A stretch of 64,000 nt of DNA from Pseudomonas tohonis (lineage in GTDB: Bacteria; Pseudomonadota; Gammaproteobacteria; Pseudomonadales; Pseudomonadaceae). Shown here piece after piece: positions 48,846 through 56,972 of this stretch. The position numbers and the translations under genes were made by a program. Positions within the stretch are counted from its first letter, which is position 1, and every line of letters starts with the position of its first letter. Location: NCBI RefSeq assembly GCF_012767755.2, contig NZ_AP023189.1:2482001-2546000 (forward strand). The letters are read 5' to 3'. The notes beneath the pieces are model-generated. The model was not told where the DNA came from and made no database searches. It saw nothing but the letters and a program-made list of their open reading frames with translations.

Positions 48846-49583
48846 ATGCAGATTTCCACCACCCTGCTCGCCGGTTTCTGGGGCTGGCTGGCCGCCAGCA
48901 GCCTGTTGCTCGGCGCCGCCATCGGCTTCTGGGTGACGCTGCCCAGGGCGGTCACCGCCTCGGTGATGGCCTATGGCAGCGGGGTGTTGATCGCGGCACT
49001 GTGCTTCGGGCAGATCCCCGAGGCCGAGCGCCTCGGCGGGCTGGGGCCGACCTTGGCGGGCATGCTCGCCGGCGGCGCGCTGTTCGTCCTCGCCAGCCAG
49101 TTGCTGGACCGCTGGGAAGCGCGTCACCGCCAGCGCAGCGGCGGCGCCGGCTCCATGGTGGCGCTGTTGATCGCGGTGGGCGCCTTCCTCGACGGCATTC
49201 CCGAATCCCTGGGGCTCGGCCTGGGCCTGCTGGACGGCGGCGAGGTGAGCCTGCTGATGCTGGTGGCGATCTTCCTCTCCAACCTGCCGGAGGGGCTGGC
49301 CAGCGCCGCCGGGCTGCGCGAGGAGAAGCGCAGCGGCCTGTTCGTGTTCTGCCTGTGGGGCAGCATCGTCCTGCTGTCGGGCCTGGCGGCCATGGCCGGC
49401 CCGGGGCTGATGAGCGACCTGCCGCCGGCCTGGCTGGGCTTCGCCCTGGCGTTCTCCGCCGGTGCGGTGCTGTGCATGCTGGTGGACACGCTGATCCCCG
49501 AGGCCTTCGAGAGCACCCACGCCTGGACCGGGCTGATCACCCTGGCCGGCTTCATGACCGCCTTCGCCCTCGACCATCTCTAG
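48846..49583 (+). CDS. ZIP-family metal transporter with altered motif histidines
   Basis: 245-residue polytopic protein of about eight helices. The two family motifs in the central helices read [12 protein letters not shown] and [12 protein letters not shown]. In zinc-transporting members such as ZupT each contains a His (HNFPEG, HNIPEG); here Asp and Ser occupy those places, so the metal or direction may differ. It lies divergent from the OmpR-type operon across a shared inverted repeat, and next to a calcium-binding protein gene, which makes divalent-cation homeostasis a reasonable guess. Start ATG 48846 with AAAGGAG. Confidence 0.82.
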   Translation: MQISTTLLAGFWGWLAASSLLLGAAIGFWVTLPRAVTASVMAYGSGVLIAALCFGQIPEAERLGGLGPTLAGMLAGGALFVLASQLLDRWEARHRQRSGGAGSMVALLIAVGAFLDGIPESLGLGLGLLDGGEVSLLMLVAIFLSNLPEGLASAAGLREEKRSGLFVFCLWGSIVLLSGLAAMAGPGLMSDLPPAWLGFALAFSAGAVLCMLVDTLIPEAFESTHAWTGLITLAGFMTAFALDHL

Positions 49584-49625
49584 TCGGCGGCGATCACCGG
49601 AGCAGCGGCGGGCACGGGCTTCCGC

Positions 49626-49631
49626 TACAAT
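49626..49631 (+). promoter_or_regulatory. probable -10 element (TACAAT) of pyrF
   Basis: TACAAT followed by GCGCGCC, 35 bases upstream of the pyrF ATG, the same downstream context as the gpsA -10 element. No good -35 is visible. Confidence 0.45.
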
Positions 49632-49665
49632 GCGCGCCGTTTTCGACTTGCCAGAGAGCCCGCCC

Positions 49666-50364
49666 ATGTCCGCCTGCCAGACGCCCATCATCGTCGCCCT
49701 CGATTTCCCCACCCGCGAAGCCGCGCTGAAGCTGGCCGACCAGCTCGACCCTGCGCTGTGCCGGGTGAAGGTGGGCAAGGAGCTGTTCACCAGCTGCGCG
49801 TCGGACATCGTCGCCACCCTGCGCGAGCGCGGCTTCGAGGTGTTCCTCGACCTGAAATTCCACGACATCCCCAACACCACCGCGATGGCGGTGAAGGCGG
49901 CGGCGGAGATGGGCGTGTGGATGGTCAACGTGCACTGCTCCGGCGGCCTGCGCATGATGGCGGCCTGCCGCGAGACCCTGGAACGGTTCAACGGGCCCAG
50001 GCCGCTGCTGATCGGCGTCACCGTGCTGACCAGCATGGAGCGCGAGGACCTGGCCGGCATCGGCCTGGACATCGAACCCCAGGAGCAGGTGCTGCGCCTG
50101 GCGGCCCTGGCGCAGAAGGCCGGGATGGACGGCCTGGTGTGCTCGGCCCAGGAAGCGCCTGCCTTGAAGGCGGCGCACCCGGCCCTGCAACTGGTCACCC
50201 CCGGCATCCGCCCGGCGGGCAGCGCCCAGGACGACCAGCGCCGCATCCTCACCCCGCGCCAGGCGCTGGACGCCGGCTCCGACTACCTGGTGATCGGCCG
50301 CCCCATCAGCCAGGCCGCCGACCCGGCCAAGGCGCTGGCGGCGGTGGTCGCCGAACTGGCCTGA
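49666..50364 (+). CDS. pyrF: orotidine 5'-phosphate decarboxylase
   Basis: 232-residue PyrF, last step of UMP synthesis (OMP to UMP plus CO2). The TIM-barrel signature is [20 protein letters not shown] with catalytic Lys64 and Asp67. [16 protein letters not shown] and VTPGIRPAG (phosphate loop) follow in order. Start at ATG 49666; it appears to stand alone between the ZIP gene and a convergent oxidoreductase. Confidence 0.97.
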   Translation: MSACQTPIIVALDFPTREAALKLADQLDPALCRVKVGKELFTSCASDIVATLRERGFEVFLDLKFHDIPNTTAMAVKAAAEMGVWMVNVHCSGGLRMMAACRETLERFNGPRPLLIGVTVLTSMEREDLAGIGLDIEPQEQVLRLAALAQKAGMDGLVCSAQEAPALKAAHPALQLVTPGIRPAGSAQDDQRRILTPRQALDAGSDYLVIGRPISQAADPAKALAAVVAELA

Positions 50365-50419
50365 GGCTCGATCCGCAGGCCCACGTGTCCGTGAGGACGC
50401 CGGGCTCCCGGATACGCCG

Positions 50420-50444
50420 CGATCCCCGCTAACGCGGGGACCCG
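50420..50444. repeat. family D element (CCCCGCTAACGCGGGG)
   Basis: GATCCCCGCTAACGCGGGGA followed by CCCGG; a single copy related to the inverted pair at 22815-22891, here just upstream of the shared terminator. Confidence 0.5.
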
Positions 50445-50452
50445 GAAACAAG

Positions 50453-50483
50453 ATGGCCCGGACTGCATTGCAGGCCGGGCCAT
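50453..50483. terminator. bidirectional terminator between pyrF and the oxidoreductase
   Basis: Stem ATGGCCCGG/CCGGGCCAT (50453-50461 with 50475-50483), TTTTC on the plus side and a T-rich flank on the minus side. It serves two convergent genes. Confidence 0.82.
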
Positions 50484-50502
50484 TTTCATTGGTGCGGACG
50501 GG

Positions 50503-51507
50503 TTACTTGACCTTCAGCACCAGCTTGCCGAAGTTCTCGCCGCTGAACAGCTTGCCGAGGGTCTCGGGGAAGGTTTCCAGGCCTTCGACGATGTCTTCCT
50601 TGCTCTTGAGCTTGCCGGCGGCCATCCAGCCGCCCATTTCCTGGGCGGCGCTGGCGAAGTTGGCGGCGTGGTCCATCACCACGAAGCCTTCCATGCGTGC
50701 GCGGTTGACCAGCAGCGACAGGTAGTTGGCCGGGCCCTTCACCGCTTCCTTGTTGTTGTACTGGCTGATGGCGCCGCAGATGACGATGCGCGCGCGCGGG
50801 GCCAGGCGGCTGAGCACGGCGTCGAGGATGTCGCCGCCGACGTTGTCGAAATACACGTCCACGCCTTTCGGGCATTCGCGCTTGAGGCCGGCGACGACGT
50901 CTTCGTTCTTGTAGTCGATGGCGGCGTCGAAGCCGAGTTCGTCGATCAGGAAGCGGCACTTGTCGGCGCCACCGGCGATGCCGACCACGCGGCAGCCTTT
51001 GATCTTGGCGATCTGCCCGGCGATGCTGCCGACCGCGCCGGCGGCACCGGAAAGCACCACGGTTTCGCCGGCCTTGGGCGCACCGACGTCGAGCAGGGCG
51101 AAGTAGGCGGTCATGCCGGTCATGCCGAGGGCGGAGAGGTAGAGCGGCAGCGGCGCGCGGCTCGGGTCGACCTTGTAGAAGCCGCGCGGCTCGCCGACGA
51201 AGTAGTCCTGCACGCCGAGCGCGCCGTTGACGTGGTCACCGACGGCGTAGTCGGGATGGTTGGAGGCGATCACCTTGCCCACGCCCAGGGCGCGCATCAC
51301 CTCGCCCAGGCCCACCGGCGGGATGTAGGACTTGGCGTCGTTCATCCAGCCGCGCATGGCGGGGTCGAGGGACAGGTAGAGGTTCTCCACCAGGATCTGG
51401 TTCGGGCCGGGTTCGCCCACCGGTTTCTCGACGTAGGAGAAAGTGTCGCGGGTGGCCGCGCCGACCGGGCGTTTGGCGAGCAGGAACTGGCGGTTGAGCT
51501 GGGGCAT
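50503..51507 (-). CDS. NADP-dependent oxidoreductase, CurA/leukotriene-reductase type
   Basis: 334-residue zinc-independent medium-chain dehydrogenase. The start MPQLNRQFLLAKRPVG, the substrate-side YLSLDPAMRGWMNDAKSYIP, GMTGMTAYFALLDVG and the cofactor motif LSGAAGAVGSIAGQIAK, plus DVYFDNVGGDILD, are characteristic of the CurA/PTGR family. These reduce alpha,beta-unsaturated carbonyls with NADPH (curcumin, alkenals). The next gene upstream is a divergently oriented SDR. The physiological substrate is not known. Confidence 0.92.
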   Translation of the reverse strand: MPQLNRQFLLAKRPVGAATRDTFSYVEKPVGEPGPNQILVENLYLSLDPAMRGWMNDAKSYIPPVGLGEVMRALGVGKVIASNHPDYAVGDHVNGALGVQDYFVGEPRGFYKVDPSRAPLPLYLSALGMTGMTAYFALLDVGAPKAGETVVLSGAAGAVGSIAGQIAKIKGCRVVGIAGGADKCRFLIDELGFDAAIDYKNEDVVAGLKRECPKGVDVYFDNVGGDILDAVLSRLAPRARIVICGAISQYNNKEAVKGPANYLSLLVNRARMEGFVVMDHAANFASAAQEMGGWMAAGKLKSKEDIVEGLETFPETLGKLFSGENFGKLVLKVK

Positions 51508-51736
51508 GGCAGGGCACTCCGAATAGGGAAAACACCGGTTTAGTCCGCACGGCGGTGGAGGGCAAGCTTAGTCGCGCCAGGGAATGTGCAGCCATGAATG
51601 CCAATGATCATCGCGGGCGGGTTTCATCAGCCAACTGGATGCAGTACCCACCACGGACCTGATGATGCTGACGCTGGCCGCCCGCCAGTGGCTAGACTTC
51701 TCGCCGGTTCCCATCCTTCCTTCCGAGGTTTCACAG

Positions 51737-52501
51737 ATGAGCATGACTTTCTCCGGCCAGGTCGCCCTGGTGACTGGCGCCGCCAACGGTATCGGCCGCG
51801 CGACCGCGCAGGCATTCGCCGCCGAGGGGCTGAAGGTGGTGGTGTCCGATGTCGACGCCGCTGGCGGCGAGGCCACTGTGCAACTGATCCGCGATGCCGG
51901 TGGCGACGCCACCTTCATCCGCTGCAACGTCACCGTCGACGCCGAGGTGAAGGCCCTGGTGGAGGGCACGGTCGCCGCCTATGGCCGCCTCGACTACGCC
52001 TTCAACAACGCCGGCATCGAGATCGAGAAGGGCAAGCTGGCCGAGGGCTCCGAGGCGGAGTTCGACGCCATCATGGGCGTCAACGTCAAGGGCGTCTGGC
52101 TGTGCATGAAGTACCAGATCCCGCAGATGCTGGCCCAGGGCAGCGCCGGCGCCATCGTCAACACCGCGTCCGTCGCCGGCCTCGGCGCGGCGCCGAAGAT
52201 GAGCATCTATGCCGCTTCCAAGCACGCGGTGATCGGCCTGACCAAGTCGGCTGCCGTCGAGTACGCGAAGAAGAAGATCCGCGTCAACGCGGTGTGCCCG
52301 GCGGTGATCGACACCGACATGTTCCGCCGTGCCTACGAGGCCGACCCGAAGAAGGGCGAGTTCGCCGCCGCCATGCACCCGGTGGGGCGCATCGGCAAGG
52401 TCGAGGAAATCGCCGGCGCGGTGCTCTACCTGTGCAGCGACGCCGCGGGCTTCACCACCGGCCATTCCCTGGCCGTGGACGGTGGCGCCACCGCCATCTG
52501 A
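51737..52501 (+). CDS. short-chain dehydrogenase/reductase
   Basis: 254-residue classical SDR: cofactor motif TGAANGIGR, NNAGIE, and the catalytic Tyr-x-x-x-Lys in YAASKHAV with the Ser in TASVAG upstream. The residue after the second strand is Asp (VVSDVDAAGG), pointing to NAD rather than NADP. Cytosolic; substrate unknown. ATG 51737 is followed two codons later by another ATG, both usable. A UUCG-loop terminator follows directly. Confidence 0.92.
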   Translation: MSMTFSGQVALVTGAANGIGRATAQAFAAEGLKVVVSDVDAAGGEATVQLIRDAGGDATFIRCNVTVDAEVKALVEGTVAAYGRLDYAFNNAGIEIEKGKLAEGSEAEFDAIMGVNVKGVWLCMKYQIPQMLAQGSAGAIVNTASVAGLGAAPKMSIYAASKHAVIGLTKSAAVEYAKKKIRVNAVCPAVIDTDMFRRAYEADPKKGEFAAAMHPVGRIGKVEEIAGAVLYLCSDAAGFTTGHSLAVDGGATAI

Positions 52502-52520
52502 CCGGCTCTGCGGTCATGCA

Positions 52521-52543
52521 GGGGCGCCTTCGGGCGCCTTTTT
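52521..52543 (+). terminator. terminator after the SDR gene
   Basis: Stem GGCGCC/GGCGCC closed by a TTCG tetraloop (52523-52538), then five T. Confidence 0.85.
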
Positions 52544-52643
52544 GCATTCTGTTACAGGTCGGGCCCGGGCTGGCTCGCGAGGCCACTATCCAGCCACGTG
52601 GGCGCGTGCGCAGAATCCGCCGAGGTCCGACAAGGAGAACAAC

Positions 52644-53528
52644 ATGACCGCAAGCCCCCTGGTAACGATCTTCCTGCCCCTGGCGCTGGGCATCATCATG
52701 CTCGGCCTCGGGCTGTCCCTGACCCTGGCGGACTTCGCCCGGGTGGTGAAATTCCCCAAGCCGGTGCTGATCGGCCTCGGCTGCCAGATCCTCCTGCTGC
52801 CGCTGGCGTGCTTCCTGCTCGCCAAGGGCTTCCAGCTGGAGGCGGCGCTGGCGGTGGGCATGATGCTGCTGGCGGCGTCCCCCGGCGGTACCTCGGCCAA
52901 CCTCTACAGCCACCTGGCCCATGGCGACGTGGCGCTGAACATCACCCTGACGGCGGTGAACTCGGTGATCGCCATCCTCACCATGCCGCTGATCGTCAAC
53001 CTGTCCCTGGCCCATTTCATGAGCGGCGACCAGGCCATCCCGCTGCAGTTTTCCAAGGTGCTGCAGGTGTTCGTCATCGTCCTCGGCCCGGTGGCCATCG
53101 GCATGTTCCTGCGCAGCCGCTTCCCCGGCTTCGCCGTGCGCATGGAGAAGCCGGTGAAGATCATCTCCGCGTTGTTCCTGCTGCTGATCATCGTGCTGGC
53201 GGTGGCCAAGGACTGGCGCACCTTCGTCGACTACGCCCCGGTGGTGGGCCTGGCCGCGCTGGCGTTCAACCTGATCAGCCTGGCGGTGGGCTATTTCGTG
53301 CCGCGCCTGTGCCGCCTCAGCCAGCGCCAGGCGGTGGCCATCGGCATGGAGATCGGCATCCACAACGGCACCCTGGCCATCGCCCTGGCGCTGAGCCCGA
53401 TGTTGCTGAACAACCCGACCATGGCGATCCCGGCGGCCATCTACAGCATCATCATGTTCTTCACCGCCGCCGCCTTCGGCTGGTGGGTCAACCGCGTGCA
53501 CGGGCGCGAGCTGGCGGCGGAGGCCTGA
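52644..53528 (+). CDS. bile acid:sodium symporter family (BASS) transporter
   Basis: 294-residue protein of about nine or ten helices. Family landmarks: LALGIIMLGLGLSLTLADFA, the re-entrant MLLAASPGGTSANLYSHLAH and, in the second half, VAIGMEIGIHNGTLAIALAL, whose polar residues line the substrate site in BASS carriers. Bacterial members move bile acids, pantoate or other organic anions with Na+; the substrate here is unknown. CAAGGAG precedes ATG 52644. Pantoate transport by BASS relatives is worth noting given panB at 10.6 kb, but the genes are far apart. Confidence 0.9.
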   Translation: MTASPLVTIFLPLALGIIMLGLGLSLTLADFARVVKFPKPVLIGLGCQILLLPLACFLLAKGFQLEAALAVGMMLLAASPGGTSANLYSHLAHGDVALNITLTAVNSVIAILTMPLIVNLSLAHFMSGDQAIPLQFSKVLQVFVIVLGPVAIGMFLRSRFPGFAVRMEKPVKIISALFLLLIIVLAVAKDWRTFVDYAPVVGLAALAFNLISLAVGYFVPRLCRLSQRQAVAIGMEIGIHNGTLAIALALSPMLLNNPTMAIPAAIYSIIMFFTAAAFGWWVNRVHGRELAAEA

Positions 53529-53583
53529 GGGGGGCGTGCCAGCGTCCCGGGCTGAAGCCCGGGCTACGCGATCGAGGGAGCGG

Positions 53584-53614
53584 GTAGGGTGGATGACGCT
53601 CTTTTCATCCACCA
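53584..53614 (+). repeat. family B repeat
   Basis: GTAGGGTGGATGACGCTCTT followed by TTCATCCACCAA; a hairpin of GTGGATGA/TCATCCAC. It is the same element as 18261-18294 but inverted relative to the map. Confidence 0.62.
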
Positions 53615-53637
53615 ACGGAGCCCGGCATGACCCCGAT

Positions 53638-53669
53638 TGGTGGACCGGTGAAGCGTGGTCCACCCTACG
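53638..53669 (-). repeat. family B repeat, diverged
   Basis: TTGGTGGACCGGTGAAGCGT then GGTCCACCCTAC; hairpin GGTGGACC/GGTCCACC. It follows the previous copy in opposite orientation. Confidence 0.55.
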
Positions 53670-53705
53670 TGGGCTCATCGTCCGTAATTGGCCGGTGGCA
53701 ACGCA

Positions 53706-53723
53706 TCGCGAATGAATTCGCTC
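53706..53723 (+). repeat. repeat TCGCGAATGAATTCGCTC (family E)
   Basis: The identical 18-mer occurs in inverted orientation at 59856-59873. In both places it lies close to a family A copy, so the two may form one composite element. Confidence 0.6.
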
Positions 53724-53753
53724 CCACGGAGATGGCGACGCTGCGCGCCGCTT

Positions 53754-53774
53754 GGCGACTGAAGTCGCCCCTAC
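53754..53774 (-). repeat. family A repeat, inverted orientation
   Basis: GGCGACTGAAGTCGCCCCTA then C; the reverse complement of GTAGGGGCGACTTCAGTCGC. Located between the BASS gene and the 3' end of the BenE-type gene. The remainder of this 292-base gap shows no gene. Confidence 0.62.
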
Positions 53775-53820
53775 AAATCCGCGGTGCAGGTCATCGCACC
53801 GATGCCAGGCCGCCCGCGCC

Positions 53821-55032
53821 TCAGTCCTTGCCGGTATTCCAGTTGAGGATCACCAGCGTCAGCACCCCGGCGATCAGGCCCCAGAAGGCCGAGCCGATGG
53901 ATAGCAGGCTCATGCCCGAGGCGGTGACCATGAAGGTGATCAGCGCGGCCTCGCGTTCCTTGGGTTCGTTCATCGCCACGGTCAGGCCGTTGCTGATGGA
54001 GCCGAACAGCGCCAGGGCGGCCACCGACAGCACCAGCTCCTTGGGGAAGGCGGCGAACAGCGCGGCGAGGGTGGCGGCGAAGATGCCGGCGATGCCATAG
54101 AAGACCCCGCACCAGACGGCGGCGGTGTAGCGCTTGTTGCGGTCCTCGTGGGCGTGCGGGCCGGTGCAGATGGCGGCGCTGATGGCGGCCAGGTTGATGC
54201 CGTGTGAGCCGAAGGGCGCCAGCAGCAGCGAGGCGAAGCCGGTGGCCGAGATCAGCGGCGAGGCCGGTACCTGGTAGCCATCGGCGCGCAGCACGGCGAT
54301 GCCGGGGATGTTCTGCGAGGCCATGGCGACGATGAACAGCGGGATGCCGATGCTGATGATGGCGGTGAGGGAGAAGCTCGGCGTGGTCCACACCGGCTGC
54401 GCCAGGGCGAAGCTGAAACCACTGAAGTCGAGCAGCCCCAGCGCCGCCGACATGCCGCAACCCACCAGCAGCGCCACCAGCACCGCGTAGCGGGGTTGCA
54501 GGCGCTTGAGCAGCAGGTAGCTGAAGAACATCGCCAGCACCAGGGCGGTGCGGTGCTGCGCGGCGACGAAGATCTCGCTGCCGATCTTGAACAGGATGCC
54601 GGCCAGCAACGCGGCGGCCAGGGAGCCGGGCAGGCGGCGCATCATGCGCTCGAAACCGCCGGTGAGGCCGACCAGGGTCAGCAGCACGGCGCAGACGACG
54701 AAGGCACCGATGGCCTCGGCGTAGGGCACGCCCGGCAGGCTGGTGATCAGCAGTGCGGCGCCGGGGGTCGACCAGGCCACGGTGATGGGGGTGCGAAAGC
54801 GCAGCGACAGGCCGATGCTGCAGACCGCCATGCCGATGGAGATGGCCCAGATCCACGAGGAAATCTGCCCGGCGCTGAGGCCGGCGGCCTGGCCCGCCTG
54901 GAACATCAGCACCAGCGAGCTGGTGTAGCCGGTGAGCATGGCGATGAAGCCCGCCACCACCGCCGACAGTGACGAGTCGGCCAGCGGGCGCAGGCGGGGC
55001 AGGGGGGCGCTGGAATCGGAGGCCTGGGTCAT
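53821..55032 (-). CDS. BenE-family (benzoate/H+ symporter) transporter
   Basis: 403-residue carrier with about twelve helices of the BenE family. Visible landmarks: AVVAGFIAMLTGYTSSLVLM, SWIWAISIGMAVCSIGLSLR, the conserved TPITVAWSTPGAALL, QNIPGIAVLRADGY, and AAICTGPHAHEDRNKRYTA. Family members import benzoate with protons, but no ben or cat genes are in the window, so the true substrate is open. Its ATG overlaps the stop of the LysE-type gene upstream (ATGA), making an unusual importer/exporter pair. Confidence 0.9.
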   Translation of the reverse strand: MTQASDSSAPLPRLRPLADSSLSAVVAGFIAMLTGYTSSLVLMFQAGQAAGLSAGQISSWIWAISIGMAVCSIGLSLRFRTPITVAWSTPGAALLITSLPGVPYAEAIGAFVVCAVLLTLVGLTGGFERMMRRLPGSLAAALLAGILFKIGSEIFVAAQHRTALVLAMFFSYLLLKRLQPRYAVLVALLVGCGMSAALGLLDFSGFSFALAQPVWTTPSFSLTAIISIGIPLFIVAMASQNIPGIAVLRADGYQVPASPLISATGFASLLLAPFGSHGINLAAISAAICTGPHAHEDRNKRYTAAVWCGVFYGIAGIFAATLAALFAAFPKELVLSVAALALFGSISNGLTVAMNEPKEREAALITFMVTASGMSLLSIGSAFWGLIAGVLTLVILNWNTGKD

Positions 55033-55643
55033 CACACGGTTCCCTTGATGTCGACGAGGATCGGATAGAGCGAGGCCACCAGGAGCAGGGCCATGCCGAT
55101 ATTGAAGGCGCGCAGCACCCGTGGCGAGGACAGCCAGCGGCGCAGCAGGCTGCCGGCGACGGTCCAGAGCCCGACGCTGGGGCAGTTGATCAGGGCGAAC
55201 AGCGCGGCGATCAACAGGGCGTTGGTGACGAAGTCCTCCTGGGGGGTATAGGTGGTGATGGCGCCGATCGCCATGACCCAGGCCTTGGGGTTGACCCACT
55301 GGAAGGCGGCCGCCTGGAGGAAGGTGAAGGGGCGCGCGCCGCTGTCACGGCTGTCCGGTGCACCGGAGCCGGCGATCTTCCACGCCAGGTAGAGCAGGTA
55401 GGCCGCGCCCAGGTAGCGCAGGGCGGTGTAGAGCACCGGTACCTGCTCGAAGACCTGGTGCAGGCCGAGGCCGACCGCCATCACCAGAACCATGAAGCCC
55501 AGGCTGATGCCGAGCATGTGCGGCACGCTGCGGCGCACGCCGAAGTTCACCCCGGAGGCGAGCAGCATCATGTTGTTCGGGCCGGGCGTGACCGAGGTGA
55601 CGAAGGCGAACAGGGCGAAGGCGAGCAGCAGTTCCAGGCTCAT
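55032..55643 (-). CDS. LysE/RhtB-family exporter
   Basis: 203-residue exporter with about six helices. The signature VTSVTPGPNNMMLLASGVNF is near the N-terminus, and LQAAAFQWVNPKAWVMAIGA is the second conserved block. The family exports amino acids (lysine, homoserine, threonine, cysteine) or similar metabolites. Translation starts MSLELLLAF. It is the first gene of a two-gene operon with the BenE-type transporter. Confidence 0.92.
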   Translation of the reverse strand: MSLELLLAFALFAFVTSVTPGPNNMMLLASGVNFGVRRSVPHMLGISLGFMVLVMAVGLGLHQVFEQVPVLYTALRYLGAAYLLYLAWKIAGSGAPDSRDSGARPFTFLQAAAFQWVNPKAWVMAIGAITTYTPQEDFVTNALLIAALFALINCPSVGLWTVAGSLLRRWLSSPRVLRAFNIGMALLLVASLYPILVDIKGTV

Positions 55644-55798
55644 GGCAGGGCACTCTTTTTGGAATGCTGGAAGCCTACGGCGTGGCGCGTTGCCGCGCCC
55701 CGTACAGCGAAGCGCGCAAAAAGCGATACAGTCGCGTGACGAGTGCGGGAAGAGCCATTACTGTTCCGGTTTCCAGTTTTTCCCAGGAGCCCCACGCC

Positions 55799-56431
55799 AT
55801 GGACGAGAATCCCTACGCCGCCCCGCAGACCGACCTGGTCGATGCCCAGGCCCCCCGCGAACTGCCTGACTGGAGCCCGGGGCTGCTCAACCTGCTGGGT
55901 TGGCTGTGCCTGGTCTCGGCCCTGGGTTCGGTGGTGGTGCTGGTGTTCATCTTCCTCGGTGATTTCATCGGCCTCCAGGGGGCCTCGCTGGTCGCCGAAT
56001 GGCTGGGCCTGGCGGTGATGTTGCTGGGCAGCTACCTGAGCCTGCGCCTGAAGGGCTTCGCCGAGGCGCGTTTCGCCGCCGTCGGCCTGGCCTGGCCGAC
56101 CTGGCTGGTGATCCTGGCGGGGATGCTGACCCAGGTGATGCTCATGCTGGTGAGCGACCAGGCCCTGGCGAAGCTGGGCTGGGAACTGGGGTCGTACCTG
56201 GCGCTGATGGTCGGCTACGGCGCGGTCACCGTGTGGCTGGCGGTGCGCCTGCTCAAGGTGCAGAACGTCTACCCGGTGTTCCGGGTGATGGCCTGGCTGC
56301 TGCTGGTGGGCGGGGTGATGATGGCGACCGTGCTGCTGGTGATGGTCGCCCTGCTGCCGCTGCTGGCCTCTTCCGTCGCCATGGCCCTGGTGTTCTTCCA
56401 GGGCGCGCGGGACATGACCGGGCGCGCCTGA
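55799..56431 (+). CDS. membrane protein with NPYAAP N-terminus, function unknown
   Basis: 210 residues, five or six hydrophobic helices after a short cytosolic head MDENPYAAPQTDLVDAQ. The NPYAAP head is a frequent feature of small multi-pass proteins of unknown function in Pseudomonas and Xanthomonas. Start at ATG 55799 after CAGGAGCC. Its stop directly abuts the stop of the convergent MarR gene (56431/56432). No function proposed. Confidence 0.75.
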   Translation: MDENPYAAPQTDLVDAQAPRELPDWSPGLLNLLGWLCLVSALGSVVVLVFIFLGDFIGLQGASLVAEWLGLAVMLLGSYLSLRLKGFAEARFAAVGLAWPTWLVILAGMLTQVMLMLVSDQALAKLGWELGSYLALMVGYGAVTVWLAVRLLKVQNVYPVFRVMAWLLLVGGVMMATVLLVMVALLPLLASSVAMALVFFQGARDMTGRA

Positions 56432-56890
56432 TCAGGCCGCTTCTTCGCTCTCGCCCGGACGGGCGCTGGACAATGCCTGGTTGACCTTCAGCCAGCCATC
56501 CACGGCGTCCGCCCCGGCCTCGCTGAAGGCGCGCTCCAGCAGGCGCGCCTGTTCGCGGCGCAGGCTCTTCTCCAGTTTCGAGCCGTCGGCGGTCAGGCCC
56601 AGCTGGCGCTTGCGCTTGTCGTCGTCGGCGGCGCTGCTCTGCACCAGGTCCATCTCCATCAACTGGCGCAGCGGCGTGTTCAGCGCCTGCTTGCTCACGC
56701 CCAGGTAGCCGAGCATTTCCTTGACGCTGAGGCCCGGGTACTTGGCGATGAAGAACAGGATGCGGTGGTGCACCCGCGACAGGCCGCGACGGGCGAGCAT
56801 TTCGTCGGGCTTGCTGGTGAAGGCCTGGTAGCCGAAGAAGAAGGCCTCCATGGCGGCGTGCTGGACGGCTGGGTTTTTAAGGTCAAGCAT
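56432..56890 (-). CDS. MarR-family transcriptional regulator
   Basis: 152-residue winged-helix regulator: LSRVHHRILFFIAKYPGLSV, recognition helix VSKQALNTPLRQLMEMDLVQ, and wing DDDKRKRQLGLTADG. It begins MLDLKNPAV. It is divergent from the aminotransferase operon. The palindrome GTCAAGCATATTGAC covers its own start codon and a second copy lies 42 bases away. Repression of both itself and the operon is therefore likely (inference from sites). MarR proteins usually release DNA upon binding small phenolic or oxidised ligands. Confidence 0.93.
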   Translation of the reverse strand: MLDLKNPAVQHAAMEAFFFGYQAFTSKPDEMLARRGLSRVHHRILFFIAKYPGLSVKEMLGYLGVSKQALNTPLRQLMEMDLVQSSAADDDKRKRQLGLTADGSKLEKSLRREQARLLERAFSEAGADAVDGWLKVNQALSSARPGESEEAA

Positions 56891-56896
56891 ATTGAC
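56882..56896. promoter_or_regulatory. candidate MarR operator 1, over the MarR start codon
   Basis: GTCAAGCATATTGAC: GTCAA and TTGAC are inverted arms. It includes the complement of the MarR ATG (56888-56890), so binding would block both transcription and initiation of the gene. Confidence 0.65.
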
Positions 56897-56923
56897 GTAT
56901 CCATCCCGGTCATCGTAATTTCG

Positions 56924-56938
56924 GTCAAGCAGTTTGAC
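56924..56938. promoter_or_regulatory. candidate MarR operator 2
   Basis: GTCAAGCAGTTTGAC, 13 of 15 bases identical to operator 1 and starting exactly 42 bases (four helical turns) from it, 35 bases upstream of the aminotransferase ATG. Same-face spacing suits two dimers binding together. Confidence 0.65.
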
Positions 56939-56972
56939 TCAATTTTCCCGTCTTCGCACCCGGTGACAACCC

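Noticed and set aside
53821..55643. Benzoate catabolic locus because of the BenE-type gene
   Set aside because: No benABCD, cat or pca genes nearby, and the partner is a LysE exporter.
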